64,000 bases of DNA from Imbricaverruca yamaguchii (Eukaryota > Arthropoda > Thecostraca > Neoverrucidae): positions 186,001 to 250,000 of the forward strand of contig JAOTOL010001144.1 in assembly GCA_034440575.1 (NCBI GenBank), in the 5' to 3' direction. Position numbers and translations under genes: made by a program. Position 1 is the first letter of the stretch. The number at the start of each line of letters is the position of its first letter. This document shows, one piece after another, positions 23,846 to 37,027 of this stretch. The notes under the pieces are model-generated. The model ran no database searches. It saw only the letters and a list, made by a program, of their open reading frames with translations, and had not been told where the DNA came from.

Positions 23846-24105
23846 CAGTGTCCTAAAATTACTTCACCATTAACTGTGTGGATGAAGAAAGAAGTTGCTT
23901 GGAAATGGTGAAAGATTGGAAGAAAATAAAGGATCTCCACTTAAGGATTAAGAAAGCAGAATGCCTTTCACTTCAGTCACATGCATTTTACATTACTTAG
24001 CAGTTGTGTGATGATGACTGCCCACACATCATGTGGCAAAACGGTAAAAACCTAAGACAAGGATGAAATAGCACAATTCCATTAACTGTGAATTTCCAGG
24101 CCACA
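23846..24105 (+). repeat. Interspersed repeat family 3, copy 1 (260 bp)
   Basis: It is the reverse complement of 30304-30563 over 260 bp. Shared stretches include CAGTGTCCTAAAATT, AGAAAATAAAGGAT and CCTTTCACTTCAGTC. Both copies begin with CAGTG and have the same length. Confidence 0.85.
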
Positions 24106-24189
24106 TTGTCAATTATTTTACACTGCACCGCAAGTTCCTTAGCGTTGGAACCAGCGGGACCACGAGAGGTCCATCCCTCGAAATTGTTA

Positions 24190-24889
24190 GGGGCATTCCA
24201 ACCTCATATGGGCACCCTTGTGGTCTACAGAGGGGCATCCCAGCTGCTGCAGGGGCACCCCTACAGTCTGCAGAACGTGTTTGTTGTGATTTGACCACAC
24301 ATTTAGCAGCTGAGACCATATGGCGTCTCCTGTCTCTCAACCTGGCAAGAAAGGTGGGTACCACGGGGAATCGAACACTGTGCCCCTGGCAATACCATGC
24401 GCTTAGCTTAACCACTGAACTGGCGACGCCCCAGTCTGCAGAATGGCACCTCAACAATTGTATGGACACACTGCAGTATGCAGGGGGCACACTGGTCACT
24501 GTACGGGCGCCTCTACCGTCTGCAGGGAGCACCACGGCCATTGTGTACGGACACCTCTGCAATCTACAGAGGCACGCAGCAGAGCTCACCAGACATTGGA
24601 GAGCAATTCCTCTAGCCTAAATGACTGATGCTCTGCCAGTAGGGACACACTAGCCATTTTAGTAGCACTCCAGCCGTTGCAGAGGTGTCCCTGCAGTGTG
24701 CGGAGTGGCTCCGTCATTTTATGGGCTCCCAGGTGCACAGGGGCACCTCAACTTTTGTGCGGGCACCCCCACAGTCTGCAGAGGGGCACCCCAGCTGTTG
24801 TAGGGTCAAACACGCACCCTGGAGAAAGGGATATCCCAGCAATTGCAGAGGCACTTCTGCTGTCTACAGAGGGGCATCCAAGCCGTTGG

Positions 24890-24890
<1 letters not shown>
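24190..24890. repeat. Degenerate minisatellite (about 30-35 bp) interrupted by a SINE
   Basis: Recurring GGGGCACCCC, CAGTCTGCAG and CAGCTGTTG blocks on both sides of the SINE at 24278-24431. Confidence 0.75.
24278..24431 (-). repeat. tRNA-derived SINE (subfamily 1) with 14-bp target duplication
   Basis: Minus-strand head GGGCGTCGCCAGTTCAGTGG and B box TGTTCGATTCC. The body is shared with 10141-10301 (GCTGAGACCATATG versus GCTGAGGCCATATG). Flanks are CAGTCTGCAGAACG (24264-24277) and CAGTCTGCAGAATG (24432-24445). Confidence 0.9.
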
Positions 24891-25756
<866 letters not shown>

Positions 25757-25769
25757 ACGGTGATGGTGA

Positions 25770-26073
25770 GTAATGGTGAGAGTGATGGTCAGCGTGATGG
25801 TCAGCGTGATGGTGAGTGAGGGTGAGAGTGAGTGAGTGGGTGAGTGGGTGAGTGAGTGAGTGAGTGAGCGAGTGAGTGAGTTAGCGAGTGAGTAGGAGTT
25901 AGTGAGTGAGCGGGTGAGCGGGAGAGTGAGTGAGTGAGTGAGTGAGTGAGTGAGTGAGTGAGTGAGTGAGTGGGTGAGTGAGCGGGTGAGTGAGTGAGTG
26001 AGTGGGCGAATGAGTGAGCGAGTTAGTGAGTGAGTGAGTGAGTGAGTGAGTGAGTGAGTGAGTGAGTGAGTGA
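25770..26073. repeat. (GTGA)n tract, about 300 bp
   Basis: GTGATGGT grades into GTGAGTGA with scattered substitutions, directly following the GA tract. Confidence 0.97.
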
Positions 26074-26280
26074 GACCCTAGTAGTTGTAGCTGGATCCTT
26101 GAAATATGCATAGGGGCATTCCAATCGGTGATGGGGGCATCGTGACATCGCAACTGTATAGGTAAACCGAAAGACAACCCGCTCGGTGATGGAGCGTTTG
26201 AAAAACGAGCAAGAGTATGCGTTTTGGAAAAGGCGACCATACGAATGGGCATAAATTCATATTCATCACCACAAACTCAG

Positions 26281-26359
<79 letters not shown>

Positions 26360-26400
26360 TGTATATATATAATATATATTATATATGCATGTATATCTAT
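26281..26400. repeat. (TA)n microsatellite, imperfect right half
   Basis: About 60 bp pure, then TA interrupted by G at intervals. Confidence 0.96.
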
Positions 26401-26404
26401 GCAT

Positions 26405-26850
26405 ATGCATAATGTATATATCAGCATCTAAGCTTAGTGTGCTAATGTACGATGCTCTCCAGGAGCACTGACCGCAATAACTCACCAACATTGGTCACAA
26501 TGCACAAAAGAACCGCCAAAAACCGCGGAAACTTCCTTCAGAGCAACTGCTAGAGTAGGATTCTAAGCCGAAATAATCATATTGTGGTGCCTAAAATGTT
26601 TAGTCACAGTATTACTAATAGCAAATGTGAAACTTTAACAAGAATACCCAGTCCTGCCTTGTACACCATGACACTAATTTGTATTTGAAATTTAGTCCCA
26701 AATTCCTGTTAAGTGGCTTTACGGACCAGTGTCCTATTGCGAATCAGTTTGCTGTGGGGGCTCTGGCCCTATCACCCGATCGATGAATTCCAATTAAACT
26801 GCAAAACATTGACCACTAGCTTAACGTGCCGTCAATGCACCGGCACGGCC
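26405..26850. other. CLASP intron, unassigned
   Basis: Nothing recognised. Confidence 0.35.
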
Positions 26851-26851
26851 A

Positions 26852-27000
26852 CCCCGATAGCTCGTCGCCCATCTTACTGGGCCAGTTGCCAACCCCCCTC
26901 CCGGACAGGGCTAAATGGGAGCCCGCAAAGCGACTCGAACCCTATATTGCCAGGACAGGAGAGACCAGTGCAAGCCAGCACTCCAACCAACTCGAATCGA
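26852..27000 (-). repeat. tRNA-derived SINE (subfamily 2), diverged
   Basis: Minus-strand B box GGTTCGAGTCG and the body GCACTGGTCTC...CTGTCCTGGCAA match the copy at 50275-50428. Target duplications are not clear. Confidence 0.85.
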
Positions 27001-27004
27001 TTTG

Positions 27005-27905
27005 TACAGGAGGCGCCACTCTTATAACTTTTCCAACAATCCGGCGCTGCTCCAGCTATGAACCGGATGCGTGTGCGAAACATCACATAAATCTTTGCTT
27101 AAGTCTAAGTACACTACATCAATCCTGCCTTCATTGGCAATTTGCCCACTTACATATTCCATGAATTTCAGAAGGTTAATTAAGCAAGATCACGAGGGAA
27201 TTATCGTCAGTTGAGCATCTTCTCGGGTGAAATTCAGAATACTCTGAAGGGCTTAGATGCATCTCAAATGTGGTAGGTCGTAAAAGGAATGCTGCTTCTA
27301 GGTCAGAATAGACGTATTCCCAACAGGCATCATAATACACAAGGCTCTTCGTGGCTGGCAAGGGGAGCAAAACTGATGTCATAGAAACAGACACTAAAAA
27401 TTAAAATGCTGCATTAAATTTTTTATTAACACTGAGTCTAACCTGGTACATATGCAATAGCTGAAAACAAAGTTAGGTCTCTTAGAGTATCTAAGACAGG
27501 GTGAAATTAAATTAGCTCGCAACTACTTGGCGAGAAATGCGAAAAGGTTTTCTTTTTTTTTTTCTACCAATTGTGATATAACAAAATCTAGTTTGGATGG
27601 GGATGTGGATTGGATGGATTGTAAACTGCATAGTGTACTATATTCTGCCGTTTTGTCACGCTTTCTCGATGCCGGCCTCGGGAGTATAATGAGAAAATGC
27701 AGTCGTGGGCACCAGTCGCCAACGTCAATTGATGATATATCATTGAGAGGTTAAGGCGCACCACGCCGTGTGAGATCCGACGAGTGTGTGGAAGTCGGGA
27801 GAACAGGACGCACTCACACCATTGTCAGGTGATCCATGTCCCAGGCGGGACACGGAGTGTGGCCTGGGTATCCCGCTGCTGCTGACGATGACTTACAAAG
27901 GGGCT
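27005..27905. other. CLASP intron, unassigned
   Basis: AT-rich to mixed, with short frames only. Confidence 0.35.
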
Positions 27906-27917
27906 GGTTATTCACCG

Positions 27918-28970
27918 AGGTCCGCTATACAGCTTGCCACTCCTCAACGGGAGGTCCGCTACACGGCACGCTACTCCTCAACGGGAGGTCCGCTACACGG
28001 CACGCTACTCCTCAACGGGAGGTCCGCTACACAGCACGCTATTCCTTGACGGGAGGTCCGATACACGGCACGCTACTCCTAAACGGGAGGTCCGCTACAC
28101 AGCACGCTACTCATTGACGGGAGGTCCGCTACACAGCACGCTACTCCTCAACGGGAGGCCCGCTACACGGCACGCTACTCCTTGACGGGAGGCCCGCTAC
28201 ACGGCACGCTACTCCTTAACGGGAGGTCCGCTACACAGCACGCTACTCCTTGACGGGAGGTCCGCTACACGGCACGCTACTCCTAAACGGGAGGCCCGCT
28301 ACACGGCACGCTACTCCTTGACGGGAGGTCCGCTACACAGCACGCTACCTCCTTGACGGGAGGTCCGCTACACAGCACGCTACTCCTCAACGGGAGGCCC
28401 GCTACACGGCACGCTACTCCTCAACGGGAGGTCCGCTACACAGCACGCTACTCCTTGACGGGAGGTCCGCTACACAGCACGCTACTCCTCAACGGGAGGC
28501 CCGCTACACGGCACGCTACTCCTTGACGGGAGGTCCGCTGCACAACACGCTACTCCTTAACGGGAGGTCCGCTACACAGCACGCTACTCCTTGACGGGAG
28601 GTCCGCTACATGGCACGCTACTCCTTGACGGGAGGTCCGCTACACAGCACGCTACTCCTCAACGGGAGGCCCGCTACACAGCACGCTACTCCTCAACGGG
28701 AGGCCCGCTACACGGCACGCTACTCCTTGACGGGAGGCCCGCTACACGGCACGCTACCCCTTAACGGGAGGTCCGCTACACAGCACGCTACTCCTTGACG
28801 GGAGGTCCGCTACATGGCACGCTACTCCTCAACGGGAGGTCCGCTACACAGCACGCTACTCCTTGACGGGAGGTCCGCTACACAGCACGCTACTCCTTGA
28901 CGGGAGGTCCGCTACACAGCACGCTACTCCTTAACGGGAGGTCCGCTACACAGCACGCTACTCCTTGAGG
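27918..28970. repeat. Minisatellite, 34-bp unit, about 31 copies
   Basis: The unit contains CTACACAGCACGCTACTCCT and TGACGGGAGGTCCG. Paired variants (CACGG/CACAG, CTTGACG/CTCAACG/CTTAACG, GTCC/GCCC) recur in longer blocks. Confidence 0.97.
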
Positions 28971-29209
28971 GGCTACATGGACGCGTTGGCGGCGAAAGGT
29001 CACACAGCAGCGGCCGGCTGTAGTAATACGGTGATGAGGGTACCGGTTGGTGACCCGGCGCCATCCGCTTATGCCACAGTTGCCACGCCGTGTTGTGCTG
29101 GCGCCACCGCTATGCGTGCTATCACATGACATCACACCTTCAGCCAGCATAACAGTATGTCACGCCACACGTCCCCGCGATGGGACGAGATGTATGGATA
29201 CATCCTAGA

Positions 29210-30045
29210 TAGTGAGACGTGACGTAGCGTCACTCAACCCGACAGTGAGACGTGACATGACACCCGACAGTGAGACGTGACGTGAAACCCGACAGTGAGA
29301 CGTGACGTGACACCCGACAGTGAGATGTGAGACGTGACACCCGACAGTGACAAGTGTCGTGACACCCGACAGTGAGATGTGACGTGACACCCGACAGTGA
29401 GACGTGTCGTGACACCCGACAGTGAAACGTGTCGTGACACCCGACAGTAAGATATGTCGTGACACCCGACAGTGAGACGTGACGTGACACCCGACAGTGA
29501 GATGTGACGTGACACCAGACAGTGAGACGTGACGTGACACCCGACAATGAGACGTGTCGTGACACCCGACAGTGAGACGTGACGTGACACCCGACAGTGA
29601 GATATGTCGTGACACCCGACAGTGAGATGTGACGTGACACCAGACAGTGAGACGTGACGTGACACCCGACAGTGAGACGTGATACGTGACACCAGACAGT
29701 GAGACGTGAGACGTGACACCCGACAGTGAGACATGACGTGACACCTGACAGTGAGACATGTCGTGACACCCGACAGTGAGACGTGACGTGACACCCGACA
29801 GTGAGATGTGTCGTGACACCCGACAGTGAGACGTGAGACGTGACACCCGACAGTGAAACGTGTCGTGACACCCGACAGTGAGACATGTCGTGACACCCGA
29901 CAGTGAGACGTGACGTGACACCCGACAGTGAGACATGTCGTGACACCCGACAGTGAGACATGTCGTGACACCCGACAGTGAAACGTGTCGTGACACCCGA
30001 CAGTGAGACGTGAGACGTGACACCCGACAGTGATACGTCACGTCG
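29210..30045. repeat. Minisatellite, 25-bp unit, about 33 copies
   Basis: The unit contains ACACCCGACAGTGAGACGTG plus ACGTG or TCGTG. All three minus frames are free of stops, giving a 75-nt peptide period. The 282-, 243- and 245-codon frames are artefacts of that. Confidence 0.96.
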
Positions 30046-30303
30046 TCACTCATCTCGACAACAAGACGTGATGTGACACATATCTCGACAATTGCGCGTT
30101 ACGTGACTGTCACAGCTCAAAACAGTGACGCGTGACGTCACACCTCAGACGGGACAGCACGTGATGTCACACCATGGTTCTCAAATTCCTGCAGTTGGAT
30201 GCGAATTGACACCTAGCCCAGCTTCTTACATCGATTACAATACCTTTCCAATCTACTCATACCAAGGTAGTTGTCTATCGTGTCAGTGTAAAATTATTCA
30301 CCA

Positions 30304-30563
30304 TGTGGCCTGGAAATTCACATTTAATGGAGTTGTGCTACTTCATCCTCGTCTTAGGTTTTTACCATTTTGCCACATGATGTATGGGCAGTCATCATGC
30401 ATACGACTGCTAAATAATGTAAAGTGCATGTGACTGAAGTGAAAGGCATTCCGCTTTTTAATCCTTAAGTGGCAATCCTTTATTTTCTTCAAATCTTTCA
30501 CTATTCCCAAGCAACTTCATCCTTCATCCACACAGTTAATGGTGAAGCAATTTTAGGACACTG
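30304..30563 (-). repeat. Interspersed repeat family 3, copy 2 (260 bp, inverted)
   Basis: Reverse complement of 23846-24105. Both lie in the same CLASP intron about 6.2 kb apart. Confidence 0.85.
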
Positions 30564-30569
30564 TATCGT

Positions 30570-31673
30570 GTGCATATTGGAATATATAATCATGCAGACT
30601 GAATCCAGTTTTTGGTCGGTGTAGATATTACACCCCAAAATGCTTGTACATATCTTGAATTCGCATAAAAGTAGTTAAGCTTAACCGGGGGTACGGAGTG
30701 AGCTTGGTTCCTTGAACGAAAGTAAACAGCTCTAGTTGGGATTGAACATTACATATGCTCAAAAATATACATATACATGTCCCCATTTTATATTTTTCCT
30801 CATCCCTGGAATCCTTTCCTTACATCCGGCACCTAAAACTCAAGTTAATTTGAGAATATTATCTCAACCTCCGGACAGCGAGACGCAACGTGACGTCACA
30901 CCTCAGAGTGTGAAGCCGTGCTACCTCGCACCTGTGCACGCACAAGTGCTGCTTGTTGGGAGGACCAGGCGGTCAGGAGAACGATCAGGAGGGCGGGCAA
31001 AATGACCGACAGGAGGGAGGGCGGTCAGGGGGCGGGCAAGATGACGGGCAAAATGACAGACAGGAGGGAGGGCGGTCAGGAAGACCAGAAGAAGGGCAGA
31101 CAGGACGGCCAGCAGGCAGTGTGTCAGCCACGCTTGCCGGTCGGGAAGGCAGGCAGGCGATACGGTCTTATCTCGGCTATCATCTCGCCCTTCACGCCGG
31201 ACGGAGCGGTCACAACGGTGGCGGAAGCACGCTCTGCGGCACTGAGCACCGGACTCTACCGACCTCTACCCCAGCCGGCCGCAGCCCACCACACCCCGGC
31301 GACCGCTCCAGCCATAAACAGCACACGGGAGAGCCGAGCACGCGCACGCGCCGCTGTCGCTGGCTTGCACACCGACAACGCTCTGCACTCGCAACTGGCC
31401 ATGGGTGACATAATCCCACCACCAGCAGCAAACGTGAGAAAACGGGAAAGGTCCGCCGCTGCAGTTAAGAGGCAAGGAATACAAATATCGCGAAGGAAAA
31501 GGACATAACTGTGAAAGCCCAACCCGCAAAGAATCATACAAAAATATGCAAGTGTGAAAGCAGTAAAAAAAAAAAAATTTACTACTTGTTCAATAAGTGT
31601 GAGAGACCAAACAACCCATATAGCAATCTGAAGGGCAGCAATTAATTCGCAATAGACGCCTTTATAAACATAT
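30570..31673. other. CLASP intron, with a short GGAGGGAGGGCGGTCAG repeat at 30965-31110
   Basis: Three or four diverged units of about 40 bp near 30965-31110. The 196- and 151-codon plus frames at 30918-31508 match nothing recognised. Confidence 0.4.
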
Positions 31674-31681
31674 ATTTATAT

Positions 31682-32167
31682 GAGTGTTAAAATGACGATG
31701 TATCGTTAGGTGCGCGATATGGAAACCAGTACAGAAGGATGCTGAAATCACCATGAAAATAACGTTGTCAAAAATGTCTTAGGTCCTGCAAACCAGGTTT
31801 TGAGACAATTACAGAAATATCACCGTTCATTCGATCACTAGCTTTGCGTGTTTTAAAAGATGCCTAATTTGGAGACACCGATGTCAACGATAACGATAAG
31901 CCGGCATCGTATAACATAGCGCATCATAGGTAATCCCTTTACCTGGAATTGTACTACGAGATGTTCCTTATCACGATCCCGGATCCGTTAAGGTGAGCAT
32001 AAGCATGATACTTGTCAACGGGATATAGTTCATAATCACGAAACGAAGAATGAAAACTTAATAATCACGCACCAAAACGTAGATGTCGGTACTCATTTGG
32101 GAAAGATGTCGATTCTGTGCTCAATAAGTGGAATATTCCACCCTATTTCACGAGTAATTCATCACTG
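31682..32167 (-). mobile_element. hAT-type MITE, copy 2 (486 bp)
   Basis: It is inverted relative to copies 1, 3 and 4. The left edge reads GAGTGTTAAAATG and the right edge TTCATCACTG. It is flanked by a perfect 8-bp duplication ATTTATAT at 31674-31681 and 32168-32175. It lies in the CLASP intron between exons C and D and has no transposase frame. Confidence 0.92.
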
Positions 32168-32491
32168 ATTTATATGCACGTCTGTTGACACGACAGAAAA
32201 TAAATGATAGGCACACCCATTCATGCTGTGGTCATGCTTCACCATGACACAACTATCCGCATGAACGTGTGTTTCTCACCAAAGATGGTGGGCAGGAAGG
32301 GCATGGTGGATGGAGAAGAAAATGATGATGAATAGGGTCCTGTAGTGTAAATATCGGGTCAAATGACGAATAATCGTTGGACGAGCAATTTGGTTCCATA
32401 TTATGTGATTCTAGCCCCTTCCCCAAAGGAGCCAGTATACGTGCACACTCACAAAGTGGTCATTCATCACATCTATGTGCCGGGGCTCACA

Positions 32492-32655
32492 TCATAAGAA
32501 GTTAACAGCGAACTCCCCACCGCCCTCCCCTCAATGACAGTCATCACGCCCCCACAATGAGGACTATTCCCGTCATAAGATATTAACAGCGAACTCCCAA
32601 CCGCCCTTCCCTAAATGACGGTCATCACGCCCCCACAGTGAGGTTCATCACATCT
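32492..32655. repeat. 82-bp tandem duplication next to a splice donor
   Basis: CATAAGAAGTTAACAGCGAA at 32492 and CATAAGATATTAACAGCGAA at 32574 begin two diverged copies. The second ends about 15 bp from the donor of CLASP exon C. Confidence 0.85.
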
Positions 32656-32670
32656 GCACAGTGGACTCAC

Positions 32671-32847
32671 TTGGCCGGCGGCACGCTGTACTTCTTGTGC
32701 AGGTCTTGTCGGACTCGCTCGCCGACATGTTTGTATACCTCGACCAGTGTGTTGAAGGCGGTGTCGCGGACCGGTGCCGTCGGGTCCGACAGCAGCTTCA
32801 CCACCGACGTCATCAGCCGAGACAGCTGGATTGCCTGGGCGCCATGG
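32671..32847 (-). CDS. CLASP: CLASP exon C (TOG1 C-terminal HEAT repeats)
   Basis: This 177-bp exon encodes 58 full residues with split codons at both ends. It contains HGAQAIQLSRLM, KLLSDPTAPVRDTAFNTLVE and YKHVGERVRQDL, which correspond to the CLASP segment GAQ-L-LSK--P-I--LL-DP---VRD-A---LVEIYRHVGERVR-DL. The acceptor is TTTGCAG and the donor AA|GTGAGT; the AA joins the G of exon D to make Lys. An 82-bp tandem duplication lies in the intron directly beyond the donor, at about 32492-32655. No frameshift or stop is seen. Confidence 0.93.
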
Positions 32848-33445
32848 CTGCAAACAGGTTAGGTATCGCGTTAATGAACACAGTCACCGTATTCACATTC
32901 AATCACATTCCATCCATTCACAGAGGACCAAAATGTCTCTAAGTTTGATATAAATACCGGACTTTAGGCTACTCAAACCAAGGATATCGAAACGAATATA
33001 ACGTAATGTAACGAATGTACGGAAATAGCTTTAAATAACCTGGATATGGAAGCAACGTAAAATGGAAACGTGATTGGTTTTATGGTACTCCAGTTGAGTA
33101 ATGATCGGTAATTCCATGGTTCAGCGTGCTAACCTTGGCATCAGCTAGCTCATCTTGATCTGGCGTTAGGCGATCAAGTAATGGGTTAATGGTGTCCAGA
33201 AATGCTTGGTTAGCTAGTGTCACATCCCTATAAGGAAGCAATGTAGAAATATAATTGAATTGTGCAAAAAAAGTAAGAACGAATATCATGCATCTTAATT
33301 AATCTGGTTATTGTCCGATTAACGAGAGGAAGTCAGGAAGCGTGAACGGGCAAGCTTTTACTAAACTAAAATTTACTTAAACTAAACTTTTACCCGTAAA
33401 CCGACACGTGTTAAGTAACGGATGGCTATATTGTCCACACTTCCT

Positions 33446-33621
33446 TTGTTTATTGGTTGGTTCACGACACACTTTATACACATTCACGGCGAATGGCGCC
33501 GCCCACACTGTTTCGCCGGTGGGCCGCGGGATTGGGAAATGTCCTGAGTGGCGCTAGAGTCGAACCCGGGACCTCTGGTACCCATAGCCCGACACCTTAA
33601 CCACTCGGCCATCCCCGCCCC
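33446..33621 (-). repeat. tRNA-derived SINE (subfamily 3) with 14-bp target duplication
   Basis: Minus-strand A box TGGCCGAGTGG and B box GGTTCGACTCT follow a GGGGCGGGGA start, a Ser/Leu-type tRNA head. The tail is at the left edge. Perfect flanks TGTCCACACTTCCT lie at 33432-33445 and 33622-33635. Confidence 0.95.
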
Positions 33622-33944
33622 TGTCCACACTTCCTGTGCATAGCTGTTGTAATTGAGCTAATTAGTAAAATGGTTTGACCTAAGCGCATTTCCACTTTAT
33701 CATTGAATAGGCACTATTCTTGCAGGCGTGTCCGCGCAGAAACACATTCATAAATTTACTGGAACTCCTTCTGCAACAGCATATCAACTAAATTTACCGA
33801 TACGTTCTAGATAACCCATAGAAGCGTATCGCATAATGAGCAAGAGCCATATATATAAAAACGTTATCAGCATTCCAGCCATATATCGAACTAACCACCG
33901 GGTTAACACCCCGAAGTTGAATATTTGGCTGCCACGAGACATGC

Positions 33945-34445
33945 CGCCCATGTCGCTCACGTATAGCGCCGACGTGATGCCCCACACATACCAGGACATC
34001 GCTACTGCCGTCCATCCGTCCCATGTCGCTCACGTACAGCGCCGACGTGATGCCCCACACATACCAGGACATCATTACTGCCGTCCATCCGTCCCATGTC
34101 GCTCACGTACAGCGCAGACGTGATGCCCCACACATACCAGGACATCGCTACTGCCGTCCATCCGTCCCATGTCGCTCACGTACAGCGCCGACGTGATGCC
34201 CCACACATACCAGGACATCATTACTGCCGTCCATCCGTCCCATGTCGCTCACGTACAGCGCAGACGTGATGCCCCACACGCCGGGACGTCGTCAATGCCG
34301 TCCATCCGTCCAATGTCGCTCATGTACAGCGCAGACGTGATGCCCCACACGCCGGGACGTCGTCAATGCCGTCCATCCGTCCCATGTCGCTCACGTACAG
34401 CACCGACGTGATGCCCCACATGCCAAGACGTCGTTACTGCCGTCC
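33945..34445. repeat. Tandem repeat, 73-bp unit, about 6.8 copies
   Basis: Units begin TCGCTCACGTACAGCGCCGA and contain CCGTCCATCCGTCCCATG. The last copies have a shortened middle (CACACGCCGGGACGTCG). It lies in the CLASP intron between exons B and C. Confidence 0.95.
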
Positions 34446-34449
34446 AAAC

Positions 34450-35830
34450 ATTAAGTGACGACAGTGCGATCCCTGCCCGCTGATGATAGCCTGCGGTCAT
34501 GCTTCCCCGGCTATTCTGCTTGCATGGAGGAGGTTTCCTACCTTTTTTAGAGTTGTCTAGGTACCCACCAAAAACTGAGTCCAACAATTTTATGCCGATC
34601 AAAGACCGATAATATGACCGCTATGAACACACCTTGCCAACACTTTGAGTAGGAGATGGGAGCGCGACTTCGGAGTTGATAGCACGCCATACCTTCCAAA
34701 CCACACTTCCCAAAGTTGGGAGTTGGGAGCAGTCAGCGCACCTTTGACTGGCAGGTATATGTACAGTATCCGCCCGTCAGCAACACCATGTTGTTGACTA
34801 TTCCAAGCGACTACACAAGTGCAGCTTACTCTGGGCCCGTACACATGCAACAAAAACAAAATCAGCTGTTTGTGGTGGATGCAAGCAAAGCCGCGTGACG
34901 TACACTGCACATGCGGCTATGTGACACGTTGGTCTGACAACGCTCATGAGGGAGCTACTGGCGAGCGACATCTCTGGCCCATCCGGAAGTTCTGCGTCAA
35001 GGAAGTTTCGGTGCTCTGTTAAGCAGTGGACGGTGACGGGTGACTGTGCCACCACCACCAATTAAGATCCAGTGGGTGCGGACCATTCATCTACCTTCAA
35101 CGGTCCGCACCAGCTGTCTCCAGTCTGTTGCAGCTTCCCAGACTGATTGACTGACAGCTGCACCACCAACCAGACAAACAGACAGAGACAGAGAGATAGT
35201 GAAAGGGGAGACAGAAAAAGGGAGAGACAGAGAAAGGGAGAGACAGAGGAAGGTAGATACAGAGAGAGACACACAGTAAATATAGATATAGCTAGAGCTA
35301 GAGATTGAGAGAGGACGATACGAAACTCTGAAGCGCAAGTACCACAGACGTATTACTGTATTTGCGTATCACCGCCACGACCGCCACGTCCATATAGACG
35401 AGGCAGCCTCGAGATGAAGAAAGGCTTTCACACCACCGAAGAGTTAGCGAGCCCGACATCGCCACTTCAAAGACGCAGTAGCCTCAGACATTGTCGCTTC
35501 AAAGACGCAACACCCCACATCATTAACGTTCAGTTAGGTGCTGGCGACGCTGACTTCGAGGGAGTTAAAGGACGAAAATTGAATACCACGACTAGCCAGG
35601 GAGCCGGTGTTGGGAGTAGTCTTTCTTGAAGACCGAGATGTGCCCGGCCCCAACACCAGGCGTTCCTCTCCACAATCCTCAGCAACACAAACGCGATTTG
35701 TGCATCAGACTTCAACGTAGGGGACGGTGAGGGCGCAATTCCGCGGGTTGCATCAATCCAGACTCATCACTGATGGCAATGCATCATAGTTAGCCCTACT
35801 GGTCAGTCTGACGCCCTGATGAGTGACTTA
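34450..35830. other. CLASP intron, with a (GACAGAGA)n-like stretch at 35170-35320
   Basis: GAGACAGAGA repeats at 35180-35275. The rest is unassigned. Confidence 0.45.
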
Positions 35831-35831
35831 C

Positions 35832-36000
35832 TCTGCGAGAGCGTTCTGCAACAGCACGAGCACTTCCTCGCGCACCTTGCCGTTCTTGTGCGCGAAAGCC
35901 GGTGTCAGCTTGTCGAAGAGCTGCTGCGGGGTGACGACGTGCAGCATTAGCTTAATCAGCAGTATCTGCGCATTCTCTCGCACCGTCTCCTTGGCGTCAC
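35832..36000 (-). CDS. CLASP: CLASP exon B (TOG1 core, HEAT repeats)
   Basis: This 169-bp exon encodes 55 full residues flanked by split codons. It runs from DAKETVRENAQILLIKLM through TPQQLFDKL to AHKNGKVREEVLVLLQNAL. The intra-repeat loops DAKETVRE and HKNGKVREE are the expected tubulin-facing turns of a TOG domain, and the match to CLASP TOG1 is residue-for-residue in register. The acceptor is GCGCCGGCAG and the donor is GA|GTAAGT, a consensus site. GA joins the first C of exon C to make Asp. The ORF remains open a short way upstream of the acceptor, but those residues do not fit the family. Confidence 0.92.
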
Positions 36001-36004
36001 CTGC

Positions 36005-37025
36005 CGGCGCACGGATCACGTCAGCCGGGCACATCTGCAAGCTGAAGACAATTATGGTCGTATTGGGCGAGATGGTGTGGTCACACGATCACTTGACGTG
36101 GCCCTGCAATATTCCACGCCGAGTTCGACTGCTGGTCATTTTACGCACTAAAACTCTCACGCTGATGATTGTTCGTAGTAATCGAAGTGAAACTGTCTGA
36201 ACTGATGTACTCTAATTACTGATGTATTCTACGGTGCGTCCAGCACCGACTGTCCTAACTCAACCACCCTAAACTAGTGCCAGCCAGCTGCGAATGAGAT
36301 CACGAAGATAACTATAACAACTAGTGACCCCAGGGTACACTAGAAATACTATGGGTAAAGCCGGCTGAATTGGAACCGAACTGCCGGTCGGGAGTAACAC
36401 ATATTGTAATTGCATGTGTCGAGGCTGGGTTTGCCCACTTCACACCATCAGGAGTGGATTCCGTGAGGAGCTGTGGTTGGCTACAGCCACACACGAGCGG
36501 GGTGAAAGGTCATGTCATGCCGAGACACCAAGACCGTGACGCTGCGGCCATTTGGCGCCCTTTACTCCCACGCAGCCGTGTACCGGTCCTTCAGTGTGGC
36601 TGAGGCTAAGGCTTTCTACGCCACAGACGACACACTGCCACGTATTATCATAGCGGCATCCGTCTCTGCCACAGCATTGTGTGTTTTGTGGGACTCCGAA
36701 CCAGTCCGATCCTCATCGCTGTGGGACATCTGCCCTGTTCGAGCCTGCTGTAGGACATCTGCAATGCTGTGGAACTTTCCCCATCCGTCCTTCCGTTTGA
36801 TTGATTGATATGATAGCCACACACCTGACTTGTCATATTCCTGGGCGTTCCGCCCCGTCACATGCCCAAGTTCGTGGGAGTGCCGTCCCCAGGCCCATCA
36901 GACAGGCGTCACGCATCCATGCCCGGTCGATTCCCACGTCTGTGCACGTCCCGCCCTTTCCCAGGGGCCGACACAATGGTTTCCACGCCATGTGCGGTGT
37001 TGATCAGACGACACGGTACACCGCT
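36005..37025. other. CLASP intron, unassigned
   Basis: GC-mixed with short frames. Nothing recognised. Confidence 0.35.
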
Positions 37026-37027
37026 AC

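Noticed and set aside
29205..30053. 282-codon Cys/His/Ser protein on the minus strand
   Set aside because: Cycling through the frames of a 25-bp minisatellite. The apparent Cys-His spacing is not a zinc-finger pattern.
33530..33621. Functional tRNA gene (Ser/Leu-like, minus strand)
   Set aside because: Perfect A and B boxes, but the sequence continues into a SINE body and tail and is bounded by a perfect 14-bp target duplication. The same applies at 10141, 44805, 50275 and 59539.
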